Origin: JAJDIA01 sp031555145
Lineage (GTDB): Bacteria; Bacteroidota; Bacteroidia; Bacteroidales; Tannerellaceae
Reading direction: 5' to 3'
Assembly: GCA_031555145.1 (NCBI GenBank)
Contig: JAVBUR010000058.1
Span: forward strand, 1 to 54,002
Length of the DNA: 54,002 nt
Part shown: one piece after another, positions 8,070 to 16,419 of the stretch
Layout of the letters: each line of letters starts with the position of its first letter
Position numbering within the stretch: the stretch's first letter is position 1
Notes under the pieces: model-generated
Databases searched by the model: none
Seen by the model: only the letters and a program-made list of their open reading frames with translations
What the model was told of the DNA's origin: nothing
Position numbers and translations under genes: made by a program

Positions 8070-9959
8070 ATGAAAAACAAAAGAATAAAAATATGCACGA
8101 TCGCATGTGTCGTTGGCGCCAGTCTGACGCTCTCTTCCTGCATCGATAATTTATTGGACCAGACTCCGGCAGGAGAACTGGCCTCTTCGCTCTATTGGAA
8201 AACAGAAACTGACGCTGATTATGCGATCAATGGTGTTTACAGCCAGGCGAGAGCGATGTTCAACCGTGACTATACATTCGATGGGAATGCGGAATTTTTG
8301 CGATTCAGGGGGAATGTCGGTACCTCACAGGCGACGGGAGACCGTAGTATCGCCTACCGTGACGGTTCCTATAGCAATCCCTCTGCAACCTACGGAAGCA
8401 ATTTTGATAAATATTATGAATATTCTTATGCAACTGTCAACCGTGCCAACTATGCCATACAGAATATCGAAAAGATGCTTCCTGATGCAAAGACCGATGA
8501 GTCCAAAGCAAAATTGGAAGCCTTTATCGGTGAAGCAAGGATGTTGCGGGGAATGGCTTATTTCCGGTTGATTTCGATGTGGGGAGATGTTCCGTATTTC
8601 GATAAGATCATCGAAAGCAACGACGAGGTAGCCAATATCACCCGTACACCGATCACGGAAATCAAACAGCATATTTATGATGATTTCACGTATGCCTGGG
8701 AAAAACTGCCGGCTAAACCGGTAGCATTGGGACGCTATACCAAATGGGGAGCGTTGGCATTCCGAGGTAAATTGCAACTGTTTTGGGCCTGCTGGAATCG
8801 GACTTCCTGGCCTTGGGAAACCCCTGTTTCTCCGAATGGAGGATGGCCGGAACTGACCACTTTTACAGCGAATGCAGCCGAATCGGCCCAGGCCTATAAG
8901 GATGCCGCCGCCGATTTCAAGAAAGTGATCGACGAATCCGGTATTAAGTTGTTCCGCAACGGCGAGCCGGGCGATTGGGGTGTAATGGGAGGTTGTGAAA
9001 TCCTGCCGAACTATTTCCACCTGTTCTTACCGACAGCGAATGCAGACCCGGAACTGATGGTTGGATTCACCCATGGTGGAACCGGAACCGGCCAGGGCGA
9101 AGAATTGATGAGAGACTTCGCTACACGTGCGCTGGAAAGTAGCCAGGGATGGGGACAACCCCGAGCTGAATTCGCCAATCGTTTTCAGTCCACTGTGACC
9201 GGTGATTTCTGCGATCCCCTGATTGCGAAGAATCCGACTGCAGCCGATGCCCGTACGGCTGTTAATTCTGCGTTAAATCCGGACTCTTATAAAGACCGTG
9301 ATTATCGCATGAAATCATCCTTGTTATGGGATGGAGAAACGATGGTGACCATGTTAAGCCTTTCTTTTGACCAAATCAGAAAGTATCAATTCAAGACGCT
9401 GACAGGTAAGATTGGCGAATATGGCGCTATCAATGCCGACGGTGACCAAACCGGTTATATCATGCGGAAATTCGTCCGTAATTATGCCGGTCAGGGACGT
9501 TCGGATGGTGACTACCACATGCCGCTTTTACGTTTGGCCGACGTCTATCTGATGTATGCAGAAGCTGCCAATGAAGCGTATGGTCCTACGGGTGACGGAG
9601 GTTTGGCTCTTGATGTAGTCAATCGCGTTCGCCATCGTGGTAATTTGCCCGCGTTGACGGCTGATAAATATGCCGATAAACTGTCGTTCTTCTATGCCAT
9701 TGAGCAGGAGAGAATCGTAGAACTGTTTGCCGAAGGTCAACGTTTTTTCGATATGCGCCGCTGGAGATCCATCGAACGGATTTTCTCGCCGCCGCAAACA
9801 TCTCCGGGTATCAGGTTTTATGATACACACGGTGCATTGAGACAGACTGTTTACAATAACTCGTCTTTGTTGACTTATCAACGGAACTATCTTTTCCGGA
9901 TTCCGCCGTCTGAAAGAAATAAGAATCCGAATTTGACACAGAATACTCCATGGTTATAA
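8070..9959 (+). CDS. SusD/RagB-type glycan-binding lipoprotein (PUL 1)
   Basis: 629-residue outer-membrane lipoprotein that caps the SusC channel and binds glycan. It has a type II signal peptide with lipidated cysteine (TLSSC, about residue 24) followed by the usual SusD start (IDNLLDQTPAGELASSLYW). The TPR-type helices include EARMLRGMAYFRLISMWGDV. The SusD C-terminal region has RKFVRNYAG, MPLLRLADVYLMYAEAANEA, IEQERIVELFAEGQRFFDMR and NYLFRIPPSERNKNPNLTQN. The length is slightly above the typical 500-600. Start ATG lies 11 bases after susC, so the pair is co-transcribed. Confidence 0.95.
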   Translation: MKNKRIKICTIACVVGASLTLSSCIDNLLDQTPAGELASSLYWKTETDADYAINGVYSQARAMFNRDYTFDGNAEFLRFRGNVGTSQATGDRSIAYRDGSYSNPSATYGSNFDKYYEYSYATVNRANYAIQNIEKMLPDAKTDESKAKLEAFIGEARMLRGMAYFRLISMWGDVPYFDKIIESNDEVANITRTPITEIKQHIYDDFTYAWEKLPAKPVALGRYTKWGALAFRGKLQLFWACWNRTSWPWETPVSPNGGWPELTTFTANAAESAQAYKDAAADFKKVIDESGIKLFRNGEPGDWGVMGGCEILPNYFHLFLPTANADPELMVGFTHGGTGTGQGEELMRDFATRALESSQGWGQPRAEFANRFQSTVTGDFCDPLIAKNPTAADARTAVNSALNPDSYKDRDYRMKSSLLWDGETMVTMLSLSFDQIRKYQFKTLTGKIGEYGAINADGDQTGYIMRKFVRNYAGQGRSDGDYHMPLLRLADVYLMYAEAANEAYGPTGDGGLALDVVNRVRHRGNLPALTADKYADKLSFFYAIEQERIVELFAEGQRFFDMRRWRSIERIFSPPQTSPGIRFYDTHGALRQTVYNNSSLLTYQRNYLFRIPPSERNKNPNLTQNTPWL

Positions 9960-9974
9960 TTAATAGATGATAAT

Positions 9975-10481
9975 ATGAAAAAGATGATTAATAAAATATG
10001 CTTATTGCTGTTCACCGTCTCTCTGGTGGCTTCTTGTACGGGTGATTTCCCGGTAGATGAAGATGGCCTGCTGATCACGACAAGAGCAGAGTGCTATGTG
10101 AGCAATTTTGATTTGTGGAATACGGACTATGAAACAGTTAAGTTAGGTAACGCCTATATCGATACGACGGCCCAAGTGGCTGTCATGTATGTGAAGTTCG
10201 GCACACCGCTTACTAATTTGTGGCCGCGTGTATCTCTTTGTGAAGATGCCAAATTAACTCCTAAAATTACAAGTTGGATGGATTTCTCAGGCTCCAAAAT
10301 GGATATGACATTTGTCGATGGAGATTGGAGTTCCGGTAATGCGACAGACAAGTTGGGAGAACGCATCGTCAGTAATCCATCGGCCTTCCCTGCATCGGCT
10401 AAACGGTTTTCTGTTATTGCCGGTAACCGTAAAATCACGAAGGAATATGTATTCCTGATAGTAGAAAGACCATTGCAATAA
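9975..10481 (+). CDS. Small surface lipoprotein, DUF5018-like
   Basis: 168 residues with a lipoprotein signal (LVASC, about residue 21) and acidic residues after the cysteine (TGDFPVDEDG), which in Bacteroidetes favours display on the cell surface. The rest looks like one beta-sandwich (VAVMYVKFGTPLTNLWPRVS, then a final strand KEYVFLIVE). This pattern resembles DUF5018-type domains found beside SusD genes. It lies 15 bases after susD and 6 before the next lipoprotein. A glycan-binding or scaffold role is inferred from position only. The family assignment is tentative. Confidence 0.75.
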   Translation: MKKMINKICLLLFTVSLVASCTGDFPVDEDGLLITTRAECYVSNFDLWNTDYETVKLGNAYIDTTAQVAVMYVKFGTPLTNLWPRVSLCEDAKLTPKITSWMDFSGSKMDMTFVDGDWSSGNATDKLGERIVSNPSAFPASAKRFSVIAGNRKITKEYVFLIVERPLQ

Positions 10482-10487
10482 TAAAAA

Positions 10488-11489
10488 ATGAAAAGTATGA
10501 AACTAAAATATTGTTATTTTATATTGTTGTCATTTGCTTTAACGTTGGTTGCATGTGATGATGATCCTGTATTGATCAAGGATCCTGTAACTGTACTAAG
10601 TAATGATTGTATCAAACGCAGTCTGCCCGTTGCCCCGAATATCGTAGGCAATGAGATCGAATTTGCTTATGCAATGGCTATTCCCAAAGAGTTGGGCAAG
10701 CTGACATCGGCACAGGTAACGAGCAGTATTGCCGGAGCTACCGGTACGTATTTCAACCCGAATTCGTATTATACCAACGGATCCGGTCAGGATATTCCGG
10801 TAAAAGTTTGTTCAGACTCGCAAACAAGCGGGACGACGACATCTATTACTTTCACGGCTGATACGTGTGCGGCCACTCTTCGGTTCTTTTATATGATACC
10901 GGAAGAGGCTCGTGGTAAAGAAGTTCAGTTTACATTCTCGGTGAAAGCCAGCAACGGCCAGACAGCGGAATATAAAATGGGTCCGTATAAGATTTCTAAA
11001 ATGGATATGACCAGAAGTTTGTCCGTGACTAACGACAACTGTTATCTTTCATTTTCGAGTGAAGGAGAAGCTGTGCATATCTATTCAAAGGAAGATTTAG
11101 CGGCTAACCCATCATTGGCGTCAAAGATCGATATCATGTATGCGTACAGTACGAAGACGGATTTGTCGCACGCTTTCTATACCGCCTCTTCTCCGAAAGC
11201 GTATATGGGGGATGCGGTACTGCCTTCCGGTTTTGTCAATGACACCAAGATGATTAAAATATTCGGTTTGCAGGATCGTCAATTGGCTGATTTACAACAC
11301 AGTAGATTTGTTGATGATCTGGATTTTGAAACCATAGATATGTCGAAAAGTATCAATTATATCCTGGGGCTGAAAGAAGAAGCCGGTGCCTGGATTGAGA
11401 CGGCTGACGGCAAGTATCGGGCCTATATTTATATCAACAAAGCAGCGGCTAACGCATTAACCGTCAGTGCCAAAAGATATAAAAAGTAA
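10488..11489 (+). CDS. Putative surface glycan-binding lipoprotein
   Basis: 333 residues with a lipoprotein signal peptide (ALTLVAC) followed by DDD, an acidic surface-export-like signature. Two beta-rich halves are apparent: about 30-165 (DUF4466-like by impression, ending in FTFSVKASNGQTAEYKMGPY) and about 175-333 (SLSVTNDNCYLSF...YRAYIYINKAAANALTVSA). The short linker between them is typical of two-domain SusE-like binding proteins. As the last gene before a strong hairpin at 11,497-11,578 it closes the susC-susD-lipoprotein block. The function is inferred from context; no catalytic motif is visible. Confidence 0.72.
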   Translation: MKSMKLKYCYFILLSFALTLVACDDDPVLIKDPVTVLSNDCIKRSLPVAPNIVGNEIEFAYAMAIPKELGKLTSAQVTSSIAGATGTYFNPNSYYTNGSGQDIPVKVCSDSQTSGTTTSITFTADTCAATLRFFYMIPEEARGKEVQFTFSVKASNGQTAEYKMGPYKISKMDMTRSLSVTNDNCYLSFSSEGEAVHIYSKEDLAANPSLASKIDIMYAYSTKTDLSHAFYTASSPKAYMGDAVLPSGFVNDTKMIKIFGLQDRQLADLQHSRFVDDLDFETIDMSKSINYILGLKEEAGAWIETADGKYRAYIYINKAAANALTVSAKRYKK

Positions 11490-11496
11490 GTCTTAT

Positions 11497-11578
11497 TAAC
11501 GAGTTAAGCAGTCGGTAAGTCGACAAATTTGCATTCTCTTGTCGATTTACCGGCTGATTGACCCGTTTTATTTTTACT
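11497..11578 (+). terminator. Long hairpin with T-rich tail inside the PUL 1 operon
   Basis: CAGTCGGTAAGTCGACAA (11,509-11,526) pairs over its full 18 bases with 11,539-11,556, with two G-U pairs and a 12-base loop. The stem continues outward with one or two mismatches to about 11,498/11,567, and TTTTATTTTTACT follows. It lies between the surface-binding block and the enzyme genes. I find no TAnnTTTG box before the next gene, so it probably acts as a partial terminator or mRNA-stability barrier that lowers lyase expression. Confidence 0.65.
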
Positions 11579-11624
11579 CTCTTCTAGTATATTATTAACC
11601 AAATTAGATTAGCCAACATATATC

Positions 11625-13706
11625 ATGAAACACAATCTTCGATTTATATGGGTCATCAGTATGCTGCTTTTGATGGTCGATATCGGAACAGCTCAACAGT
11701 TTGTACATCCCGGTATAGATATGAACCAAGCAGATTTGGAGTACATGCGTAAACAGGTTCTCGCCGGAAAGCAGCCCTGGAAAGATGCTTATGATTTATT
11801 GAAAGAAAAAACGCCTTTGGATTTTCAGGTAAAGCCTTTTGCTCATGTAATCAGCGGCCCCTATTCCAACCCGGATATCGGCGGAAAAGAATTGTCTCAG
11901 TCTGCCCGTATGGCTTATAGTTGTGCTGTGCTATGGTATATTTCGAAAGAAGACCGTTATGCGGAAATGGTGGTTGATATAATTGAAAAGTGGGCCAATA
12001 CCTTACGCAGTTTCGATGAGAATAACGCCAAATTGCTTGTCGCATTGACCGGTTATGAGTTTTGTAACGCAGCTGAGATTTTACGCTATAATTATCCGGG
12101 GTGGAAAGAAAGTGATACGGAAAATATGACCCGATTGATGATGTCGGCTTTCTATCCGACCATTCGTTACTATTTCCCTGTCGCAAACGGCAATTGGGAT
12201 GGGGCGATCATGCACACCTTGCTGGCCATCGCTGTCTTCACTGATAATCAGGAAGTATTCGACAATGCAGTCTATCATTATCTGCACGCCGATGCAAATG
12301 GCAGTCTGATCAAATATATTTATCCTTCCGGGCAATGCCAGGAAACGCGTCGGGATCAGGGACACGTCCAAATGGGACTTTATGAATTTTCGGGAGCGGC
12401 CCGTATCGCCTATACGCAAGGAGTGGATATGTTCAGCGCGGCCGACAATAGGTTGGCTGTGGGTTTGGAGTATTCTGCACGCTTCATTTGCGGTGATTCT
12501 GTCTATGCGTATGGCGTTCCTTCGCAACGGGAACGATTCAAATATCGGGCAGGATTTGAGTACTGTATCGACCATTTTACGGCAAAAGGGATCAACATGC
12601 CTTATCTGAAAGAGTTATGTAGTCGTACGCAAATGAACAATCCGGCCAATGCCCTGTGGAAACTGACGGCATTCCGTGAAGCATTCCGGCAGAAAGCCTC
12701 TGAGTGTGTTGATATTCAAGAAAGCAAGATTGCCTATCAGGCAGGTGCAACACTGGAACAGACCCACCCCATGGGGCAGTCTGTCATCCAAGTAAATAAC
12801 CAGGACGACCTTCAGGCTGTATTGAATGCGCATGCCGGTTCTGGCAGAACGCTCTTTTTACGTGCCGGTGAATACCGGCTGAAACAATCATTGACCCTTC
12901 CCTCGGATGTACATATTTGTGGGGAAGGCCGGAGCACAGTCTTGATTTGCGAACCAACGGTCCGAACGGCTGCTATTTTATTGGGCGATTTGGATGCGAA
13001 AAATATTACGATTGAAAATCTTGTGGTAGAAGGATCCAAAGAGCACCAGGAAGCCAATGATCCGAATTCCGGGCGTTTCTATAGAACCGGGCGGTATAGC
13101 AATGAGCTGACGGGGATTTCCCTGCGAGGAGAAACCGGACATGCTTTCGGCAAAATTACATTGAAAGATCTGACCGTGATCAACTTCTCCAGATCAGGTG
13201 TTTATATATCGGATGCCGAAGGAATCGAGATCGACCACTGTGATTTTACGGAAAATGGTGCACATGTAGTTCCCGGCCCAAGGCTTCAACATAACCTGAT
13301 GATCCAACACTCCACCGATATTACGATAACAAATTCACGATTCGATACGTCCATACGTGGTTGTGGGTTGGTACTTGATCATTGTAAGTCATTGAAGGTA
13401 AAGAACTGCGAAATAGCCAGAAATGGTTGGCATGGTGTACTGATGGCAGAGTGTCATAACGGCGAAATCGTAAATTGTCTAATAGAAGGGAATGACGGAT
13501 GCGGTTTTATGGGTGAATATCTACACGATGGGTCCAGCCGGATTCGAATCAAACAGAATACGATTCAGTACAATAATGAGTACGGGATTCAGACATTTGC
13601 CATGAAAGACACAGATATCAAAGACAATCTCTACAGATGGAACGGCAAAGAAGAAAGACAGGAATGTCTTTCTCCGGAAAAGAAACTACAAGTGGAACAA
13701 TTATAA
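11625..13706 (+). CDS. Alginate-lyase-like (PL38/PF05426 type) domain fused to a right-handed beta-helix
   Basis: 693-residue secreted protein with signal peptide (FIWVISMLLLMVDIGTAQQ). Residues about 25-370 look like an alpha/alpha-barrel polysaccharide lyase. They show NADLEYMRKQV-like start motifs, YAEMVVDIIEKWANTL, NGNWDGAIMHTLLAIAVF (N190-W191-D192), and the hallmark QETRRDQGHVQMGL containing R243 and H247. FKYRAGFEY with Y307 is a candidate catalytic tyrosine. Residues about 390-690 are a separate parallel beta-helix: GRTLFLRAGEYRLKQSLTLP, then repeated turns (ITIENLVVEGSKEH, LKVKNCEIARNGWHGVLMAE, IRIKQNTIQYNNEYGIQTFA). Each half would be a complete family member. The barrel should cleave a uronate polymer. 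The helix could be a second lyase or epimerase, or a binding module. It heads the enzyme block, with 10 bases to the next gene. Confidence 0.8.
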   Translation: MKHNLRFIWVISMLLLMVDIGTAQQFVHPGIDMNQADLEYMRKQVLAGKQPWKDAYDLLKEKTPLDFQVKPFAHVISGPYSNPDIGGKELSQSARMAYSCAVLWYISKEDRYAEMVVDIIEKWANTLRSFDENNAKLLVALTGYEFCNAAEILRYNYPGWKESDTENMTRLMMSAFYPTIRYYFPVANGNWDGAIMHTLLAIAVFTDNQEVFDNAVYHYLHADANGSLIKYIYPSGQCQETRRDQGHVQMGLYEFSGAARIAYTQGVDMFSAADNRLAVGLEYSARFICGDSVYAYGVPSQRERFKYRAGFEYCIDHFTAKGINMPYLKELCSRTQMNNPANALWKLTAFREAFRQKASECVDIQESKIAYQAGATLEQTHPMGQSVIQVNNQDDLQAVLNAHAGSGRTLFLRAGEYRLKQSLTLPSDVHICGEGRSTVLICEPTVRTAAILLGDLDAKNITIENLVVEGSKEHQEANDPNSGRFYRTGRYSNELTGISLRGETGHAFGKITLKDLTVINFSRSGVYISDAEGIEIDHCDFTENGAHVVPGPRLQHNLMIQHSTDITITNSRFDTSIRGCGLVLDHCKSLKVKNCEIARNGWHGVLMAECHNGEIVNCLIEGNDGCGFMGEYLHDGSSRIRIKQNTIQYNNEYGIQTFAMKDTDIKDNLYRWNGKEERQECLSPEKKLQVEQL

Positions 13707-13716
13707 TGGATAAACG

Positions 13717-16377
13717 ATGAAAGCGATATATAGTATTATTTTAGTCTTGTTTACCGGCTTTCCGGTTTTGGCTGAGCAATATCCGCATATCCTTGTCAGG
13801 AATGAGGATAAAGCAGCCGTATGGGATAAAATAGAGAAAGAGGCTTGGGCAAAACAAATTTTCAATCAGACGAAAGAACAGCTGGAAGTGTATGTGGAAA
13901 GGCACCAGGCCGATCCGGATTGGATGTTGGACCGCTACCTGATGAACAGGGTTCCCGGAAAACGGTATACCCGCTTTATCTCCGATAAGGACGGGACACA
14001 GTTGATCGGTTATGAAGGGGATGCTCCGGTTCCGACAGTACGGGTTTCACCGCATAAACGTTCTCCCATCACCCCGCAAGGCCGGGCGTATGTCGTTCCC
14101 GAAATTGAGGACCTTATCCCGAAGGATACCTCTATGACCATGAACTTGCTGAATTCCGCCACTCAGCAATATGAACGTATAGATCCGCAATCCTTTGTGG
14201 CTACGATTAATGGTAAAATCAATACATTGGCTTATGAGGCAGCTGTCATTTATTGGCTGACGGGAGAAGAAAAGTATGCAAAGTTTGCGGCCGATATCTT
14301 GAACCAATGGGTAAGCGGAGTGGTCTATCAGGAACCGATTGACGGTCCGGGACGTACCGGCTTTTTGGATATTCAGACGTTGGGCGATGAAAAGGAAAAA
14401 CCGTTAGTGTTGGCGTATGATTTCTTGTATCCATATCTGGTGCAACAGAACTACGCTGTAGATAATTATGAAAAGGCTTTTGAGAAGATTGCCTGGACAT
14501 TATCATTCAGAGGGTATACAGGGAACAACTGGTTTGCTGCAGAAAGCTCGACCTTGGTAGCGGCAGCGTTGTCGTTAAAGGATACGCAGAAAAGAGATTA
14601 TTATCTGAGCTTCTATCTGAACCGGGATACGATTGTGGATAGTTGTGGACAGTTAAGTCTTCCCACCGCATGCCGGACATGGTTTACGCCGGACGGACAT
14701 TGGAAAGAACCGGGAGGTTATCATAACTATCCTGTCACCAAACTGATAGAGGCTGGGATGATGCTTGAGAACAATGGTTATCAGATCTTTGACAAATATC
14801 CGGAGTTGTTAAAGGCCGCTTATGTGATGTTGAAGTATTCTTTCCCGGATCTGACGGCATCTGCTTTTGGAGATACAGGACGTCCGAGGCAAAGTATGGA
14901 ATGTCTGGAGAGCGCTATAAAAATGGCGGATAAATATGCATTGCCTATTTTACCGGATCTGATAGGTGCTGCGAAAATATTGGAAGAGGCGGGTAGGTAT
15001 GACCGTAGAGAGACGGGAATTACCGGAATGCTTTGTTTTTTACCTGAACTGCCTACGACAGATACACCAAAGGGAAACCTGTGGAACCGGACCGAAAAAT
15101 TAGATTTCGCCTCCTGCTATCTGCAAAGAAATGGAATGGACCGCCCAAACGGCCTGATGTGCGTTGTACAGGGATCTACCTACAATCATAATCATTCAAA
15201 TGGCATGAGTGTGGAATTGTATGGGGCGGGTACTGTGATGGGAGTGGATCCAGGTAACGGACCGACTTACGAGCATCCGATGCATGTGGAATATTATACC
15301 CAGTGGGCGGCACATAATACGGTAGTGGCAGCAGGGGCCTCCACATCGTTAAAGCCTTTCACGGGAGGTGGCGGAACGAAAGCGATAGGTGCCGTAAAGT
15401 TGGTATCAATGGAACCTTCAGCCGGCCTGAAAGCCCTTTCAGATGACATCTCTTATACGCTGACCAGCTATAAGGAAGGTTCGACCCGGACGAGCCAGGA
15501 ACGATTACTTTCCATTGTACGCGTTGATGAGGAGCATGGTTTTTATGTGGATCTTTACCATTCGGACAATAAGGTCAGCAATGATTACCTGTATCATAAT
15601 ATCGGTGATAATGTCGAGCTTTATGCCGCGGATGGCCAAAAAATGGAATTGCAGACCCTGTCTTCATACCCTTATGCCGGCAAAGACAATCCGGGTTTAC
15701 GCTATTTTGAATCGGTCCGGACAACGGGACAATATGGAAAAGCGGTGGTGGCATTGTTCTCCGCCGAACAGTTGACTCCTAAGCCCGGATATATGAAAAT
15801 GTGGATGCCTGCAACTCCAGGTGTCTCTTATTTTGCGGCGTTGGCTCCGGAGGCGAAGACCGCACAAGCCCCCTATCTCCGCAAGCCTTTGCCTGTTGTC
15901 ACGATGCGAATGGAAAAGGCGGCTGTCGATCATCCTTTTATGGCTGTGTATGAACCAACCTCGGAAGGTTTGTCGGGAGGCGTTATTAAAAGCATCGAAC
16001 GGATAAAAATCCCCAATAAAGTAAAGGGTTCTGTACTGGCCGTAGAAACAAAACAAGGAGGTGTTTACCTCTTTGCCAACGCCCCTGCACCATTGGAAAT
16101 TCCGGTGAAAGGAAAGAAGTGCTGTGCCGATTGGACAGTTTTTGCAGATACAAAAGGCAAGAACACGATCTATGTCGGCAATGGTTTTTCGGCTGAAGAT
16201 GAGAACTTTATCGTGAAAGCGAAGAAGAAGGGAGATTTCTTCCTTGAATATGACCAAAAGCACCTGTTGGTTCGTTCTAATACGCCAATAGAAGTGATCG
16301 CTAAAAAGAAATTTAGCCATAAGTTAAAAGGAAAGCATCAGATGGATGCGGGAGAAAAGCTATTCTCATTTGAATAG
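13717..16377 (+). CDS. Large secreted heparinase II/III-like protein
   Basis: 886 residues with signal peptide MKAIYSIILVLFTGFPVLA. The N-terminal half (about 20-430) is helical, alpha/alpha-toroid-like, with NWFAAESSTLVAAALSL and KEPGGYHNYPVTKLIEAG (Y335/Y338 region). The C-terminal half has the heparinase II/III-type beta-sandwich start, including STYNHNHSNGMSVELYG with H491 and H493. These match the His-x-His that positions a metal and catalytic residues in PL21-like enzymes. QWAAHNTVVAAG follows. The expected reaction is beta-elimination on a uronic-acid polysaccharide. It is longer than usual for the family, with about 200 extra residues at the C-terminus, and I cannot place it in a numbered PL family. 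Ten bases separate it from the upstream lyase. Confidence 0.72.
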   Translation: MKAIYSIILVLFTGFPVLAEQYPHILVRNEDKAAVWDKIEKEAWAKQIFNQTKEQLEVYVERHQADPDWMLDRYLMNRVPGKRYTRFISDKDGTQLIGYEGDAPVPTVRVSPHKRSPITPQGRAYVVPEIEDLIPKDTSMTMNLLNSATQQYERIDPQSFVATINGKINTLAYEAAVIYWLTGEEKYAKFAADILNQWVSGVVYQEPIDGPGRTGFLDIQTLGDEKEKPLVLAYDFLYPYLVQQNYAVDNYEKAFEKIAWTLSFRGYTGNNWFAAESSTLVAAALSLKDTQKRDYYLSFYLNRDTIVDSCGQLSLPTACRTWFTPDGHWKEPGGYHNYPVTKLIEAGMMLENNGYQIFDKYPELLKAAYVMLKYSFPDLTASAFGDTGRPRQSMECLESAIKMADKYALPILPDLIGAAKILEEAGRYDRRETGITGMLCFLPELPTTDTPKGNLWNRTEKLDFASCYLQRNGMDRPNGLMCVVQGSTYNHNHSNGMSVELYGAGTVMGVDPGNGPTYEHPMHVEYYTQWAAHNTVVAAGASTSLKPFTGGGGTKAIGAVKLVSMEPSAGLKALSDDISYTLTSYKEGSTRTSQERLLSIVRVDEEHGFYVDLYHSDNKVSNDYLYHNIGDNVELYAADGQKMELQTLSSYPYAGKDNPGLRYFESVRTTGQYGKAVVALFSAEQLTPKPGYMKMWMPATPGVSYFAALAPEAKTAQAPYLRKPLPVVTMRMEKAAVDHPFMAVYEPTSEGLSGGVIKSIERIKIPNKVKGSVLAVETKQGGVYLFANAPAPLEIPVKGKKCCADWTVFADTKGKNTIYVGNGFSAEDENFIVKAKKKGDFFLEYDQKHLLVRSNTPIEVIAKKKFSHKLKGKHQMDAGEKLFSFE

Positions 16378-16419
16378 TGTTGCGATTAAGAAGCATGTAG
16401 TAGTAACTGTAATAATACC

